A stretch of 64,000 bases of DNA from Roseiarcus sp963820795. Lineage in GTDB: Bacteria; Pseudomonadota; Alphaproteobacteria; Rhizobiales; Beijerinckiaceae. The stretch covers positions 43,126 through 107,125 of the forward strand of contig CAWGBJ010000026.1 of assembly GCA_963820795.1 (NCBI GenBank), written 5' to 3'. The notes under the pieces were generated by a model. It was not told the origin of the DNA. It did no database searches and was given only the letters and a program-made list of their open reading frames with translations. The position numbers and the translations under genes were made by a program. Of this stretch, positions 9,689 to 18,368 are shown piece by piece; position 1 is the first letter of the stretch, and every line of letters starts with the position of its first letter.

Positions 9689-11152
9689 ATGTCCGCGACC
9701 CGTTTCCGCCGCCGGCTTGCCCGCGCGTCGTTGCTCACGGCCGTTCTCGGCGCCGCCCCGGCGTTCGCCGCCGACAAGCCGGCGACGCCGGAAGGCGCGC
9801 TTGAGCTCCGGGCGTTCTTCTCCAGGATGCTGCCGGCCGCCTTCGCCGGACCGCGCCCGCTGATCGCCGTGACGCCGGAAGGCTCGGACTATCTGGTGAC
9901 GATGGATCTCAGCGCGGTCAACGATCTGATCAAGGGGACCGGAACCTCCTACGATCCCGCCACCATCCTCTACAAGCTCGTCGAGCAGGACGACGGGCGC
10001 TGGCGGACTGCGGTGGAGCAGCTTCCCAAGATCGGCTTTCGCGCAAGGGACTCGACGGGCAGCCTGGAGTTCGACGGCTTCCGGCAATCCGCCGTGATCG
10101 ACCCGGCGATCGCCTGGTTTCTCGATGGCTCGACGAACGCGGCGAAAGGAACGATCAAACTCGCCACTCCGAAACTGGACCAGACGATCAATTTCGGCAA
10201 CCTCAGCGCGGATCTGGCGACGACGGCGAAGGGCGACGGCTCAGTCTCCACCACGGCGAAGGAGGAGATCGCCGATCTCGCAATCGCCGCGAACGGCGTC
10301 GGCGAGAGGAACCAGCCCGTCAACTGGAGCGCGCGGATTGACAAGGCGCAGGTCGATATCGGCATCGACGGCTTGATGTCGCGCAAGGTCTTCGACGCCT
10401 GGTCTCTGGTTGCCGATCATCCCGACCGCGCCGACCTCGCCCAGCACGAAACCGAGTTCAAGGGTCTCTTGAAGGCGATCGCAGCCCCGGGGTTGAAGTT
10501 CGCCGAAGGAATCGAGGCTAAGCACGCCGTCGTCGCATCGGCGATCGGGGCCGTCGCCCTCGGCGATGTCAAATATGAGGTCGGCGCGGCCAACCTGGGC
10601 CCGCAAAGCTCGGTCAAAATCGGCGTCGCCGTCGACGGATTGAGCCTGCCTGCGGGTCTCGCGCCGGCCAACGCCGCCGATTTGATCCCGTCGAAACTGG
10701 ACTTGGCCGTCGAGCTCAGGGGATTCGACCTGACCGCGGCCGCCAACGAGGCGATCGCCGACATGCATGTCGGCGGCAAAGGACCGCTCATTTCCGACCC
10801 GGACGGCGCCAAGGTGGCCGCGGCGCTTTTCGGCGCCGGTCCGCTGAGGATAGTCATCGCGCCGTCGCACGTCGTTTCGAAGACGCTCGCCCTGGACTTC
10901 AATGGGGTGGTCCAATACCTGGCGAACAAGGCCTCGGGATCGCTGACGATTCACGCGCACGGGTTCGATACGGCGATGGCGACGGTCAAGGGTCTGGAGC
11001 CGGACGTCCAGGAAAAGGCGCTCCCGGTGCTGGCGATGGCGAAGGGCCTCGCCAAGACGGAAAGCGACGGCGCGCTGACCTGGGTCCTCCAAGTGGACGA
11101 CGACCGGTCGATCAAGGTCAACGGCATCCCGCTCGGCAAGGCGCCGGACTGA
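9689..11152 (+). CDS. Secreted protein of unknown function
   Basis: 487 residues. The N-terminus has basic residues, a hydrophobic core (SLLTAVLGAAPAF) and an AFA-A-type cleavage site near residue 28, so export to the periplasm is expected. The mature chain is rich in alternating beta-like segments (for example PLIAVTPEGSDYLVTMDLS) and has no Cys-rich, catalytic or transmembrane motif that I recognise. It recalls the DUF2125-like periplasmic proteins of Hyphomicrobiales in size and style, but I cannot confirm this. It stands alone, 120 bases after rpoH and 240 before the oxidoreductase, with no sign of an operon. Confidence 0.7.
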   Translation: MSATRFRRRLARASLLTAVLGAAPAFAADKPATPEGALELRAFFSRMLPAAFAGPRPLIAVTPEGSDYLVTMDLSAVNDLIKGTGTSYDPATILYKLVEQDDGRWRTAVEQLPKIGFRARDSTGSLEFDGFRQSAVIDPAIAWFLDGSTNAAKGTIKLATPKLDQTINFGNLSADLATTAKGDGSVSTTAKEEIADLAIAANGVGERNQPVNWSARIDKAQVDIGIDGLMSRKVFDAWSLVADHPDRADLAQHETEFKGLLKAIAAPGLKFAEGIEAKHAVVASAIGAVALGDVKYEVGAANLGPQSSVKIGVAVDGLSLPAGLAPANAADLIPSKLDLAVELRGFDLTAAANEAIADMHVGGKGPLISDPDGAKVAAALFGAGPLRIVIAPSHVVSKTLALDFNGVVQYLANKASGSLTIHAHGFDTAMATVKGLEPDVQEKALPVLAMAKGLAKTESDGALTWVLQVDDDRSIKVNGIPLGKAPD

Positions 11153-11392
11153 TTCGGTCCGGCCGCCGCCTTGCATTCGAGGGTCTTGCGGCAAAAATCC
11201 TTGCGTGCGGGGGCGGCAAATTTTCTTGCCTCGCGCAGGGAATGCGTAGGGAATATTTTCCGACGCCGCCGTTTAGGGGAGTTTCGGCGCAACCCGCCTT
11301 GAGCCTGTCTCTTTGATGTTGAAGTCTGACCGCGCGATGAGGCGAGTCGAACGAAACGCGAATGCGACGAGGGTCAGCCGAAGGAGGGAGGA

Positions 11393-12922
11393 ATGACCGA
11401 AGATCAAGCCGGGCCGGCCGGCCCCGATCTGGCTGGAGGAATCTCCTTCGCCGACCTGCCCGATGGCGGCAAGCTTCTCGGCCACGTCGGCGACGAGCCG
11501 GTGCTGCTGGCGCGCCGCGGCGCCGATGTCTTCGCGGTCGGCGCCCATTGCACCCACTATCATGGCCCCCTCGCCGACGGGCTCATTGTCGACGACACGG
11601 TGCGCTGCCCCTGGCATCACGCGTGCTTTGACCTTCGGACCGGGGAAGCCCTGCGCGCGCCGGCTTTCGCCCCCGTCGATACCTGGCGGGTGGAGCAGCG
11701 CGACGGCAAAATTTTCGTCCGCGAAAAGCGCCTGCAGACGCGAGCGCAAAGTCGCGTCAGGGCGGGCGCGCCGAACAACATCGTGATTGTCGGCGGCGGC
11801 GCCGCCGGGTTCGCCGCCGCGGAGATGCTTCGACGGCGGAATTTCGCGGGCGACATCGTGATGCTGAGCAGCGACGACGCCCCGCCGGTCGACCGGCCGA
11901 ATCTTTCCAAGGACTATCTCGCCGGGAGCGCGCCGGAGGACTGGCTCCCCTTGCGCCCCGACAGCTTCTATTCCGACAACGCCATCGACCTTCGCCTGCG
12001 CGCGACCGTCGCCGGCATCGATGTCGGCGCGCGCGAAATCGCGCTCGCCGGGGGTGAGAATATTCCGTTTGACCGACTTCTTCTGGCGACCGGCGCTGAA
12101 CCGGTTCGTCCATCGATTCCCGGCGCAAGGCCGTCCGACGCGCTCGTACTGCGCTCGCTCGGTGACTGCCGGGCCATCATCGAACGCGCGAAAACGGCGC
12201 GGCGGGCGGTGGTGCTCGGCGCGAGCTTCATCGGGCTCGAAGTCGCGGCCTCGCTGCGCGCCAGAAACATCGAAGTCCATGTCGTAGCGCCGCAAGAGCG
12301 TCCGATGCAGCACATTCTGGGGCCCGAAATGGCCGCGTTCATTCGTGCGCTGCACGAGGAGCACGGGGTCGTGTTCCATCTACAAGACACGGCGAGCGCA
12401 GTCGAAGGCGGAAAGGTGAAGCTCTCGGGCGGAAGCGTCGTCGTGGCCGATTTGATCGTCGCAGGCCTTGGCGTGCGCCCTCGAGTCGAGCTTGCCGAGA
12501 GGGCCGGCCTCAAGGTCGATCGGGGCGTCGCCGTCGATGCCTATCTCGAAACGACCGCGCCGGGAATTTTCGCTGCCGGCGACATCGCCCGTTGGCCCGA
12601 CGCCCTGACCGGCGAGGCCATCCGCGTCGAACATTGGGTGGTGGCGGAGCGCCAGGGGCAGATCGCGGCGCTCAACATGATCGGCGAGCGCGAAAAATTC
12701 TCGGCGGTCCCCTTCTTCTGGAGCCAGCACTACGACGTCCCCATCAACTACGTCGGCCACGCCGAGACTTTTGACGAACTTGCGGTCGAGGGCGACATCG
12801 CCGGCAGGGATTGCCTCGTCCGCTATAAGCGCGCGGGACACACGCTCGCCGTGGCCTCGATCTATCGGGACGTCGCGAGCCTGGAGGCCGAAGTGGCGTT
12901 CGAACGGGCCGCGACGCGCTAA
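11393..12922 (+). CDS. Rieske [2Fe-2S] / FAD-dependent NAD(P)H oxidoreductase fusion
   Basis: 509 residues. The N-terminal ~100 residues form a Rieske domain with CTHYHG (Cys near 48, His near 50) and CPWHHACF (Cys near 67, His near 70). A pyridine-nucleotide disulfide-reductase fold follows: FAD-binding VIVGGGAAGFAAAEML near 130, a NAD(P)-binding VVLGASFIGLEVAASL near 277, and APGIFAAGDIARWPD near 388. The arrangement resembles AIFM3-like and ferredoxin-reductase-like proteins that pass electrons from NAD(P)H to a partner. AAGGAGGGAGGA directly precedes the ATG. No oxygenase partner is adjacent, so its electron acceptor is unknown. Confidence 0.9.
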   Translation: MTEDQAGPAGPDLAGGISFADLPDGGKLLGHVGDEPVLLARRGADVFAVGAHCTHYHGPLADGLIVDDTVRCPWHHACFDLRTGEALRAPAFAPVDTWRVEQRDGKIFVREKRLQTRAQSRVRAGAPNNIVIVGGGAAGFAAAEMLRRRNFAGDIVMLSSDDAPPVDRPNLSKDYLAGSAPEDWLPLRPDSFYSDNAIDLRLRATVAGIDVGAREIALAGGENIPFDRLLLATGAEPVRPSIPGARPSDALVLRSLGDCRAIIERAKTARRAVVLGASFIGLEVAASLRARNIEVHVVAPQERPMQHILGPEMAAFIRALHEEHGVVFHLQDTASAVEGGKVKLSGGSVVVADLIVAGLGVRPRVELAERAGLKVDRGVAVDAYLETTAPGIFAAGDIARWPDALTGEAIRVEHWVVAERQGQIAALNMIGEREKFSAVPFFWSQHYDVPINYVGHAETFDELAVEGDIAGRDCLVRYKRAGHTLAVASIYRDVASLEAEVAFERAATR

Positions 12923-13063
12923 GCGAGTTGCAGTCCGGTCTGGCGCGCGCGCTTCGAAGCGTTGGGCGCGCCTCTGCCCGCCGCGCCGACGGCCTCGCCA
13001 CTCCTCGAAGGGGCGCCGAATTTCGCCGATCTTCTCGATGCGGACCGCGATCGAGACTGGCGA

Positions 13064-13486
13064 TCACTGCCCGACGGGCGCCGGCTTTATCGTCATGATC
13101 TGATCGTGACTCTTCACCCAAATATGGGCTGGCAACGGGACGAAGTGCGCCGCCTCCAGGTATTTCTCATTGGTTTCGTCCGGGGCGATCGCCCACAGCA
13201 GGAATTTTCGTATCGCCTCCGCGGTCGCCGCATTCGGCTGTCGGGTCGAGACGATCGCATATTCGTAATTGATGATCGGATAGCAATTTTCGCCCGGCGC
13301 GTTGACCAGGGTCAGGCGCTCGTCGGGCGGCGTCCGGGGGCTGAGCGATGCTGCCGCCGCCTCGATCGTCTCCCGCGTCGGCAGCAGGAATTGGCCCGAG
13401 TAGCTCTTCAGCGCCGCCGTGCCGAGCCCGGCCTTGGCGATATCGGCATAGTAGCTGATACCGACGTAGCCGCCGGATTGGCGAGT
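13064..13486 (-). pseudogene. Truncated C-terminal remnant of a PstS-like phosphate-binding protein
   Basis: An uninterrupted frame of about 140 codons ends at TGA 13066-13064. It reads GGYVGISYYADIAKAGLG, then YPIINYEYAIVS, and ends YLEAAHFVPLPAHIWVKS. This is the C-terminal third of the periplasmic phosphate-binding protein PstS (IGYVEYAYA, YPIxxYTYI and YVPLP blocks). A TAG stop lies directly upstream at 13489-13487 and the next gene ends at 13493, so the signal peptide and first two thirds are missing. No pstC, pstA or pstB is nearby. It looks like a recombination scar at the left edge of the carbohydrate region. Confidence 0.75.
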
Positions 13487-13492
13487 CTATGT

Positions 13493-14492
13493 TCATCCGG
13501 TTCTAGGGTAGCCTGCGGCTTCGGGCGAAGGGCCTGCGGCCGACAGAAAGGCGTCGCGCTGGGCGGCTGTCGGCAGGCCTTCCATCGCGCCCGAGACCGT
13601 CGCGGCGAGGGCGCCCGCAGCGCAGGCGCGGGCCGCCAACCTCGCCAGTCCGGCCGGGGACTCGAGATCCGCCTGCGACGCGGCAATATCGACGAGCAGG
13701 CTGGCGGTAAAGGCGTCGCCACAACCCACCGTATCGACGACGGCGACGGCAAAGCCCGGCGCCGAGGCCCGGGCGACCGAGGTCGCGAGCAGGGCGCCGC
13801 GCGGACCGAAGGTGACCGCGGCGACCCGTCGCCGAGGCCGCCAGAGGCGCGCAAGGCCCTCCTCGACATCCTCCACGCCGGTGATCAGGGCCAGCTCTTC
13901 CTGGCTGACCTTGAGGATATCGGCCTCCTCGATCGCTTCGAGGGCGACGGCGCGCATCTGCTGCCGGTCACGCCAAAGCGAGGGGCGCAGATTGACGTCG
14001 ACCGAAACGAGTACGCCGGCCTCGCGCGCCGTCCGAACAGCGTAGCGCTGCGCGGCGGCGCAAATGGGCTCGCCGAGCAGCAGACTGCCGACGTGCAGGA
14101 TGCGCGAGTCGCGAATGATGTCCGTCGCGACCTCCCCCGCCGAATAGGTCGATTTCGGCACAAGCCTGGCGATAGAGCGTGAAGTCGCGCTCGCCGTCTG
14201 GAGCCACCGTCACGACGGCGAGCGACGTATTGCCCTCGCGCGTCGTCAGCACGCCCTCCGTCGCGACCCCAAATCCGCCGAGGGTCGCGATCAGCAGCTG
14301 GCCGAAAGCGTCGTCGCCGACTTTGCTCAGCATCGCCGCGCGGCCGCCGAGCCGCGCGACGCCGACCGCAACATTACCCGGCGCGCCACCCGTCTTGGGA
14401 GCAAAGCACGGCCAGCCGTCGGCGCTGCGCGCCGGCACAAGGTCGATGACCAGTTCGCCGAGCGCGACGACGTCAAAACCTGGCGGCGGCAT
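13493..14492 (-). CDS. PfkB-family carbohydrate (fructo)kinase, one +1 shift
   Basis: About 333 codons. Phosphorylates a sugar, probably fructose-like. It starts DVVALGELVIDLVPA and carries the PfkB box GGAPGNVAVGVARLGG near residue 35. The C-terminal catalytic motif is DTVGCGDAFTASL, where the usual Ala of GAGD is Cys. The N-terminal frame (14492 to about 14148) and the C-terminal frame (about 14146 to 13493) join if one C near 14147 is dropped, giving DFTLYRQACAEID followed by YSAGEVATDIIRDSRILHVGS; the family normally runs on here without a break. The start overlaps the upstream LacI gene by 20 bases, so both are probably one transcript. It may act on sugar taken up by the operon transcribed the other way. 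Confidence 0.8.
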
Positions 14493-15516
14493 GATCGCCC
14501 AAACTCCCGACTGCCTCCGAAGAGCAGGAGTCGCGGACGACCAGAGCCGGCTCCATCACCTGACGCACCGGCTGCCCCGGAGGGGCTCCGGACAGCCGGT
14601 CAAGAAGCAGACGCACGGCCATGACGCCGATCTTCGACACTGGCTGGCTGACGGTGGTGAGTCTCGGAGAGAACGCGTCGGCCCAGCGGAAGTCGTCTAT
14701 CGACACGATGGACACATCTCGCGGGCAGCGCAATCCGGTTTCTGCAATCGCGCGCATCACGCCAATCAGCATGTGGTTGTTGGCCACGAAAAAGGCGGTG
14801 GGACGATCGGGTTGGGCCAGGATATCCCGGCAGGCGTTGAAGGCCTCAACCTCCCTGAACTGTCCGTCGCGCACGAAACGCTCATCGTACGCCAAACCAT
14901 GACGGCGGAGCGCGGCGCGGTAGCCCTGCGCTCGGTCGCGACCAGCCGAGAGGGTCATCGGCCCATTTATGGCGCCGACCCTGCGATGCCCGAATTCCAA
15001 GATATGGTGGGTCGCTAGCATGGCGGCGCGCCGGTTGTTCAGGGTCACGCTGTCGAACGGCAGCCCAGGAAGGACGCGATCGACCAGCACCACTGGCATC
15101 TGCAGGCCGAGCATCGCGTCTCGGTCGTAATCGTCGGGGCGGCCGGTCGGGATCAGGATCAATCCCTCAACCCGATAGGTGCGCATGAGACGGATATATT
15201 TCTGTTCCTTCTGCACGTCCTGATTGGTGTCGCAGAGCAGCACCGAATATCCTTGCGTCTGCGCTGCCGCTTCGATCACTTGCGTCAACTCGTTGAAGAA
15301 CGGGTTGGTGATGTCGGCGACGACCAAGCCGATCAGATGCGTCCGGCCCTGCTTGAGACTGCGCGCGATCGCATCAGGAGCGTAAGCGAGCTCGCGGACC
15401 GCGGCTTGCACGCGTTGCTGCAGCGCCGGGCTGACAAAGGCCGTTCCGTTCAGCGTTGCTGAAACGGTCGCGGTGGACACGCCCGCGCGTTGGGCCACGT
15501 CCCGGAGCGTAGGCAT
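14473..15516 (-). CDS. LacI-family transcriptional regulator
   Basis: 347 residues. The N-terminal helix-turn-helix LRDVAQRAGVSTATVSATLN (residues 3-22) is followed by the hinge helix (IARSLKQGRTHLIGL) and a periplasmic-binding-protein-like sensor domain (LVVADITNPFFNELTQVIEA, then VLVDRVLPGLPFDSVT). Such proteins bind palindromic operators and release them on sugar binding. It is transcribed away from the importer operon at 15786-21607, and a promoter with a perfect palindrome lies between them, so it is the obvious local repressor. It is the only recognisable regulator in the carbohydrate region. Confidence 0.92.
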   Translation of the reverse strand: MPTLRDVAQRAGVSTATVSATLNGTAFVSPALQQRVQAAVRELAYAPDAIARSLKQGRTHLIGLVVADITNPFFNELTQVIEAAAQTQGYSVLLCDTNQDVQKEQKYIRLMRTYRVEGLILIPTGRPDDYDRDAMLGLQMPVVLVDRVLPGLPFDSVTLNNRRAAMLATHHILEFGHRRVGAINGPMTLSAGRDRAQGYRAALRRHGLAYDERFVRDGQFREVEAFNACRDILAQPDRPTAFFVANNHMLIGVMRAIAETGLRCPRDVSIVSIDDFRWADAFSPRLTTVSQPVSKIGVMAVRLLLDRLSGAPPGQPVRQVMEPALVVRDSCSSEAVGSLGDHAAARF

Positions 15517-15611
15517 CAGGTCGGCAGTCCTTTGCGCGGGTCAGGGGCCCGCCGAAGATCGAGGCGTCGTCGCGAACGACCCTTAGCCAAGGATGACTTT
15601 CCCTTCGCGCC

Positions 15612-15640
15612 TTGACGGGATGAGTTGCGGCGCCTAGTGT
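15612..15640 (+). promoter_or_regulatory. Sigma-70-like promoter of the first importer operon
   Basis: TTGACG (15612-15617) and TAGTGT (15635-15640) are separated by 17 bases and point toward the plus-strand operon. The palindrome at 15642-15675 begins two bases downstream, where a bound repressor would block initiation. Assignment is by eye against the sigma-70 consensus. Confidence 0.5.
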
Positions 15641-15641
15641 C

Positions 15642-15675
15642 GTCGGCGAAACGTTTAGCTCATCGTTTCGCCGAC
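15642..15675. promoter_or_regulatory. Palindromic operator candidate (LacI-type)
   Basis: A perfect 12-bp inverted repeat, GTCGGCGAAACG and CGTTTCGCCGAC, has a 10-base spacer. Each arm contains the GAAACG/CGTTTC half-site typical of LacI-family operators. It sits between the divergent LacI gene (start 15516) and the dioxygenase gene (start 15786), just after a promoter-like sequence. It could instead be read as an RNA hairpin, but no T-run follows. Confidence 0.6.
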
Positions 15676-15785
15676 TTGTTGCATTCTGCCCTTCAGCCGA
15701 TCTTCCGGCAAGGCTAGGCGAAATGTTCAGGGACGAACGGCCAGGTCATTTTAGCGCCTTCGGCGACCCGAAAGGAGGAAACCCC

Positions 15786-16655
15786 ATGTACACAAAGCAG
15801 GCTTTGCGCGAACTGGGCGCCACAGAAGACCTGACCACGGCTCAGAAGCAGCAATTCGACGAGCAGGGCTTCTTCATCGTTGAAGGGGCTTTGTCGCGCG
15901 AAGACTGCAAGACGATGTCTGACGAGTTCGAGCGCATCCACGAATCGGAGCGGGACAAGGGCGGCCATGAGGTGCATGTCGAGCCGGGCGCGCGGCGTGT
16001 GTCCAACATCTTCAACAAGACACGCGCGTACGACCGATGCCTCGAACTGGGGCCCGTGCTTGCCGCCGCCCACTACCTCCTCGGCGAAATCAAGGTGCAC
16101 GGAGCGAACCTCAGGGACCCGGTGAAGGGCTACGGAGCTCAGGACCTTCACGTCGACGTCCCCAAGCATTTCGAGGATGACTGGTGGGTGGTTAACGCCA
16201 TGGTCCTCTTTGACGACATGACCCTCGACAATGGCCCCACGCGCATTGTTCCAGGCTCCCATCGTTGTGCGCCGATCAACGTGCCGGTCGTCAACCAGGG
16301 GGATTGGGAGCCTCAGCCGCTTTCGCCCGAGGACAAAGCTCGGGTCCCCGCCGATCTCGGAGCGCCGTATCCGGGCGAGGTCCTGGTCCAGGCCCCGGCG
16401 GGCGCCGCGGTCATCCTGAACTCGTCCATGTGGCATGCAGGAACGCGGAAGAACAGCGACGAGCCACGACGGCTCCTGCATCTCACCTACACTCGTCGCG
16501 ACTTGCCGCAGCAGCTGGTTCAGCTCGACTACGTCACGCCCGAGCTCTACGGGCGCATGAGCCCGGCCCACCGTTACCTCCTCGACGTCGACAGGACCCA
16601 CACCCAGGAGGTTCTCCGCCAGCCCAAGCGAGCGCATGCCACCTGGTGGAGATAG
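15786..16655 (+). CDS. Phytanoyl-CoA dioxygenase (PhyH) family protein
   Basis: About 289 residues from ATG 15786, which has AAAGGAGG seven bases upstream; an in-frame ATG at 15723 is less likely. The family are Fe(II)/2-oxoglutarate-dependent oxygenases. The metal triad is visible as His and Asp in LHVDVP (near residue 121) and the distal His in SSMWHAGT (near 215), with a 2-oxoglutarate-binding Arg in RRLLHLTYTRRD. It is the first gene after the LacI operator and precedes a sugar-binding protein. This suggests oxidative opening or demethylation of the imported compound. The substrate is unknown. Confidence 0.85.
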   Translation: MYTKQALRELGATEDLTTAQKQQFDEQGFFIVEGALSREDCKTMSDEFERIHESERDKGGHEVHVEPGARRVSNIFNKTRAYDRCLELGPVLAAAHYLLGEIKVHGANLRDPVKGYGAQDLHVDVPKHFEDDWWVVNAMVLFDDMTLDNGPTRIVPGSHRCAPINVPVVNQGDWEPQPLSPEDKARVPADLGAPYPGEVLVQAPAGAAVILNSSMWHAGTRKNSDEPRRLLHLTYTRRDLPQQLVQLDYVTPELYGRMSPAHRYLLDVDRTHTQEVLRQPKRAHATWWR

Positions 16656-16782
16656 GGGAGGTTGATTTTTGGCGCCGTTGGGCCAGACTGACCGCGGGCC
16701 CGTAAAACGTACGGGCTCACGTCAGGTGACGGCCCACGTAGATCGACGGGCGGCGCGCCAGCCGACGACCAGGGAGGACAAC

Positions 16783-18258
16783 ATGCTCAAGCTTTGGAGT
16801 TTCACCAGTGCGGTCGCTGGAGCGGCATTTACCTTTGCCGCGATGCCTGCTGCCGCCGGCGAATTTGACGGCGTAACTGTCAACCTGATGACCCAGACCG
16901 GCGCTATTCAGGAACCGTTGCAACGGCGCGCCCCCGATTTCGAGAAGATGACTGGCGCCAAGATCAACATCATCGCCGTGCCCTTCTCGGACCTCTACCA
17001 GAAGGTGCTGACGGACTGGGCGAGCGGCACCAATTCGGTCGATGCCGCCGTCTTCGCGCCGCAATGGATGGTCGACTATGTCGCCGGCGGCTATCTCGAG
17101 GATCTTGGCCCGCGGGTCGCCAAAGACAAAGCCATCCAGTGGGATCAGATCGCGCCGTTCTTCCGCAACTTCTCGGCGACCTTCGGCGGCAAGACGTACC
17201 TCATTCCGCTCGATGGCGACTTCCACATGCTTTATTACAGGACCGATGTCTTCGAGAAGGCCGGGCTGAAGCCGCCGACGACGTGGGATGAGTACCTTGC
17301 TGACGCGAAGGCGCTGAACGGCAAGGACTTCAATGGCGATGGGACGAAGGGCTACGGCTCCTGCATCGCTAAGAAACGCAACGCCCAGAGCTACTGGTTC
17401 GTCACCGACATCTCCGGCTCGATGATCCAATCAAAAGGCACCGGCCAGGGCACGTTCTTCGACACCAAGGACATGAAGCCCCTGATCGATAACGATGCGT
17501 TCCGCAAGGCGCTCGACTTCCTCAAGGAGTCCGGCAAATACGGGCCGCCGGACGAACTCAACATGGACGTGAGCGACACACGGCCGCTGTTCGTCTCAGG
17601 CAAGTGCGCGCTCAACCTGGATTGGGGCGACGTCGGCGTGCTGGCGATCGACCCGAAGAGCTCCAAGGTCATCGACAAGACCGGTTCGGTTATCACCCCG
17701 GGTTCGAAGGAAGTGCTGAACTGGGAGACGGGCAAGCTGGAGGCCTGCACCAAAGAGACATGCCCCTATGCCATCGACGGCATCAATCACTCGCCCTACG
17801 CGGCGTTCGGCGGCTGGAGCGGCGGCATCAACGTCAAGGCGAAGGACAAGGTCAAGGACGCCGCTTACGCGTTCCTGTCGTATATGTCGCAGCCGAAGCA
17901 GTCGAACGAGGACGTGACGATCGGGGTGACCGGGTTCAACCCCTACCGTCTGTCTCAGTTCACCTACAATGACATTTGGAAGAACGCCGGCATGAGCAAG
18001 GTGGCCGGAGACAGCTATCTTGGCGCCATCAAGGACAGCCTCGACAGCCCGAACATGATCCTCGACCTGCGCATTCCGCAGAACCAGAAGTATCAACAGG
18101 TTGTGCTCGACGAGGCGATCGCTCGCTTCCTCGCGGGCGAGATCGACAAAGAAGCAACGGTCAAGGCGGTCTTGAACGGTTGGAACGATCTCAACGACCA
18201 GATCGGCGTCGAGAGCCAGCTCAAGTTCTACAAGGGCACGCTCGGAATCCAGCGCTAA
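16783..18258 (+). CDS. CUT1 ABC importer, extracellular sugar-binding protein
   Basis: 491 residues with a Sec signal peptide (hydrophobic FTSAVAGAAFTFAAMPAAAG, cleavage after AAA near residue 25). The mature part begins VTVNLMTQTGAIQEPLQ and contains WDEYLADAKALNG, typical of family 1 solute-binding proteins, plus a Ca-site-like DFNGDGTKGYG loop. Longer than most (about 420). AGGGAGG lies just before ATG 16783. It is followed by a strong hairpin, two permeases and an ATPase, a complete importer. The repressor-linked promoter upstream implies sugar induction. Confidence 0.92.
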   Translation: MLKLWSFTSAVAGAAFTFAAMPAAAGEFDGVTVNLMTQTGAIQEPLQRRAPDFEKMTGAKINIIAVPFSDLYQKVLTDWASGTNSVDAAVFAPQWMVDYVAGGYLEDLGPRVAKDKAIQWDQIAPFFRNFSATFGGKTYLIPLDGDFHMLYYRTDVFEKAGLKPPTTWDEYLADAKALNGKDFNGDGTKGYGSCIAKKRNAQSYWFVTDISGSMIQSKGTGQGTFFDTKDMKPLIDNDAFRKALDFLKESGKYGPPDELNMDVSDTRPLFVSGKCALNLDWGDVGVLAIDPKSSKVIDKTGSVITPGSKEVLNWETGKLEACTKETCPYAIDGINHSPYAAFGGWSGGINVKAKDKVKDAAYAFLSYMSQPKQSNEDVTIGVTGFNPYRLSQFTYNDIWKNAGMSKVAGDSYLGAIKDSLDSPNMILDLRIPQNQKYQQVVLDEAIARFLAGEIDKEATVKAVLNGWNDLNDQIGVESQLKFYKGTLGIQR

Positions 18259-18275
18259 TCGGCAACGACGGGGCT

Positions 18276-18301
18276 CCCCGGCGCAAAAGCTCGCGCCGGG
18301 G
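18276..18301 (+). promoter_or_regulatory. Intercistronic hairpin after the binding-protein gene
   Basis: A perfect 9-bp GC stem (CCCCGGCGC at 18276-18284 with GCGCCGGGG at 18293-18301) with an 8-base loop follows the binding-protein stop by 17 bases. There is no T-run, so full termination is unlikely. By analogy with other binding-protein operons it probably protects the upstream mRNA or limits read-through, so more binding protein than permease is made. Confidence 0.55.
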
Positions 18302-18368
18302 CGCTTATTCGGATCATAGGATCACGGCGACGGCGCCTGGCGACGCGAACTTGAAGACTGTCGATAGA

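Noticed and set aside
12962..14182. A 406-codon rightward open frame
   Set aside because: It runs antisense to the pstS remnant and fructokinase and is Arg/Gly-rich low-complexity sequence, typical of a shadow in G+C-rich DNA.
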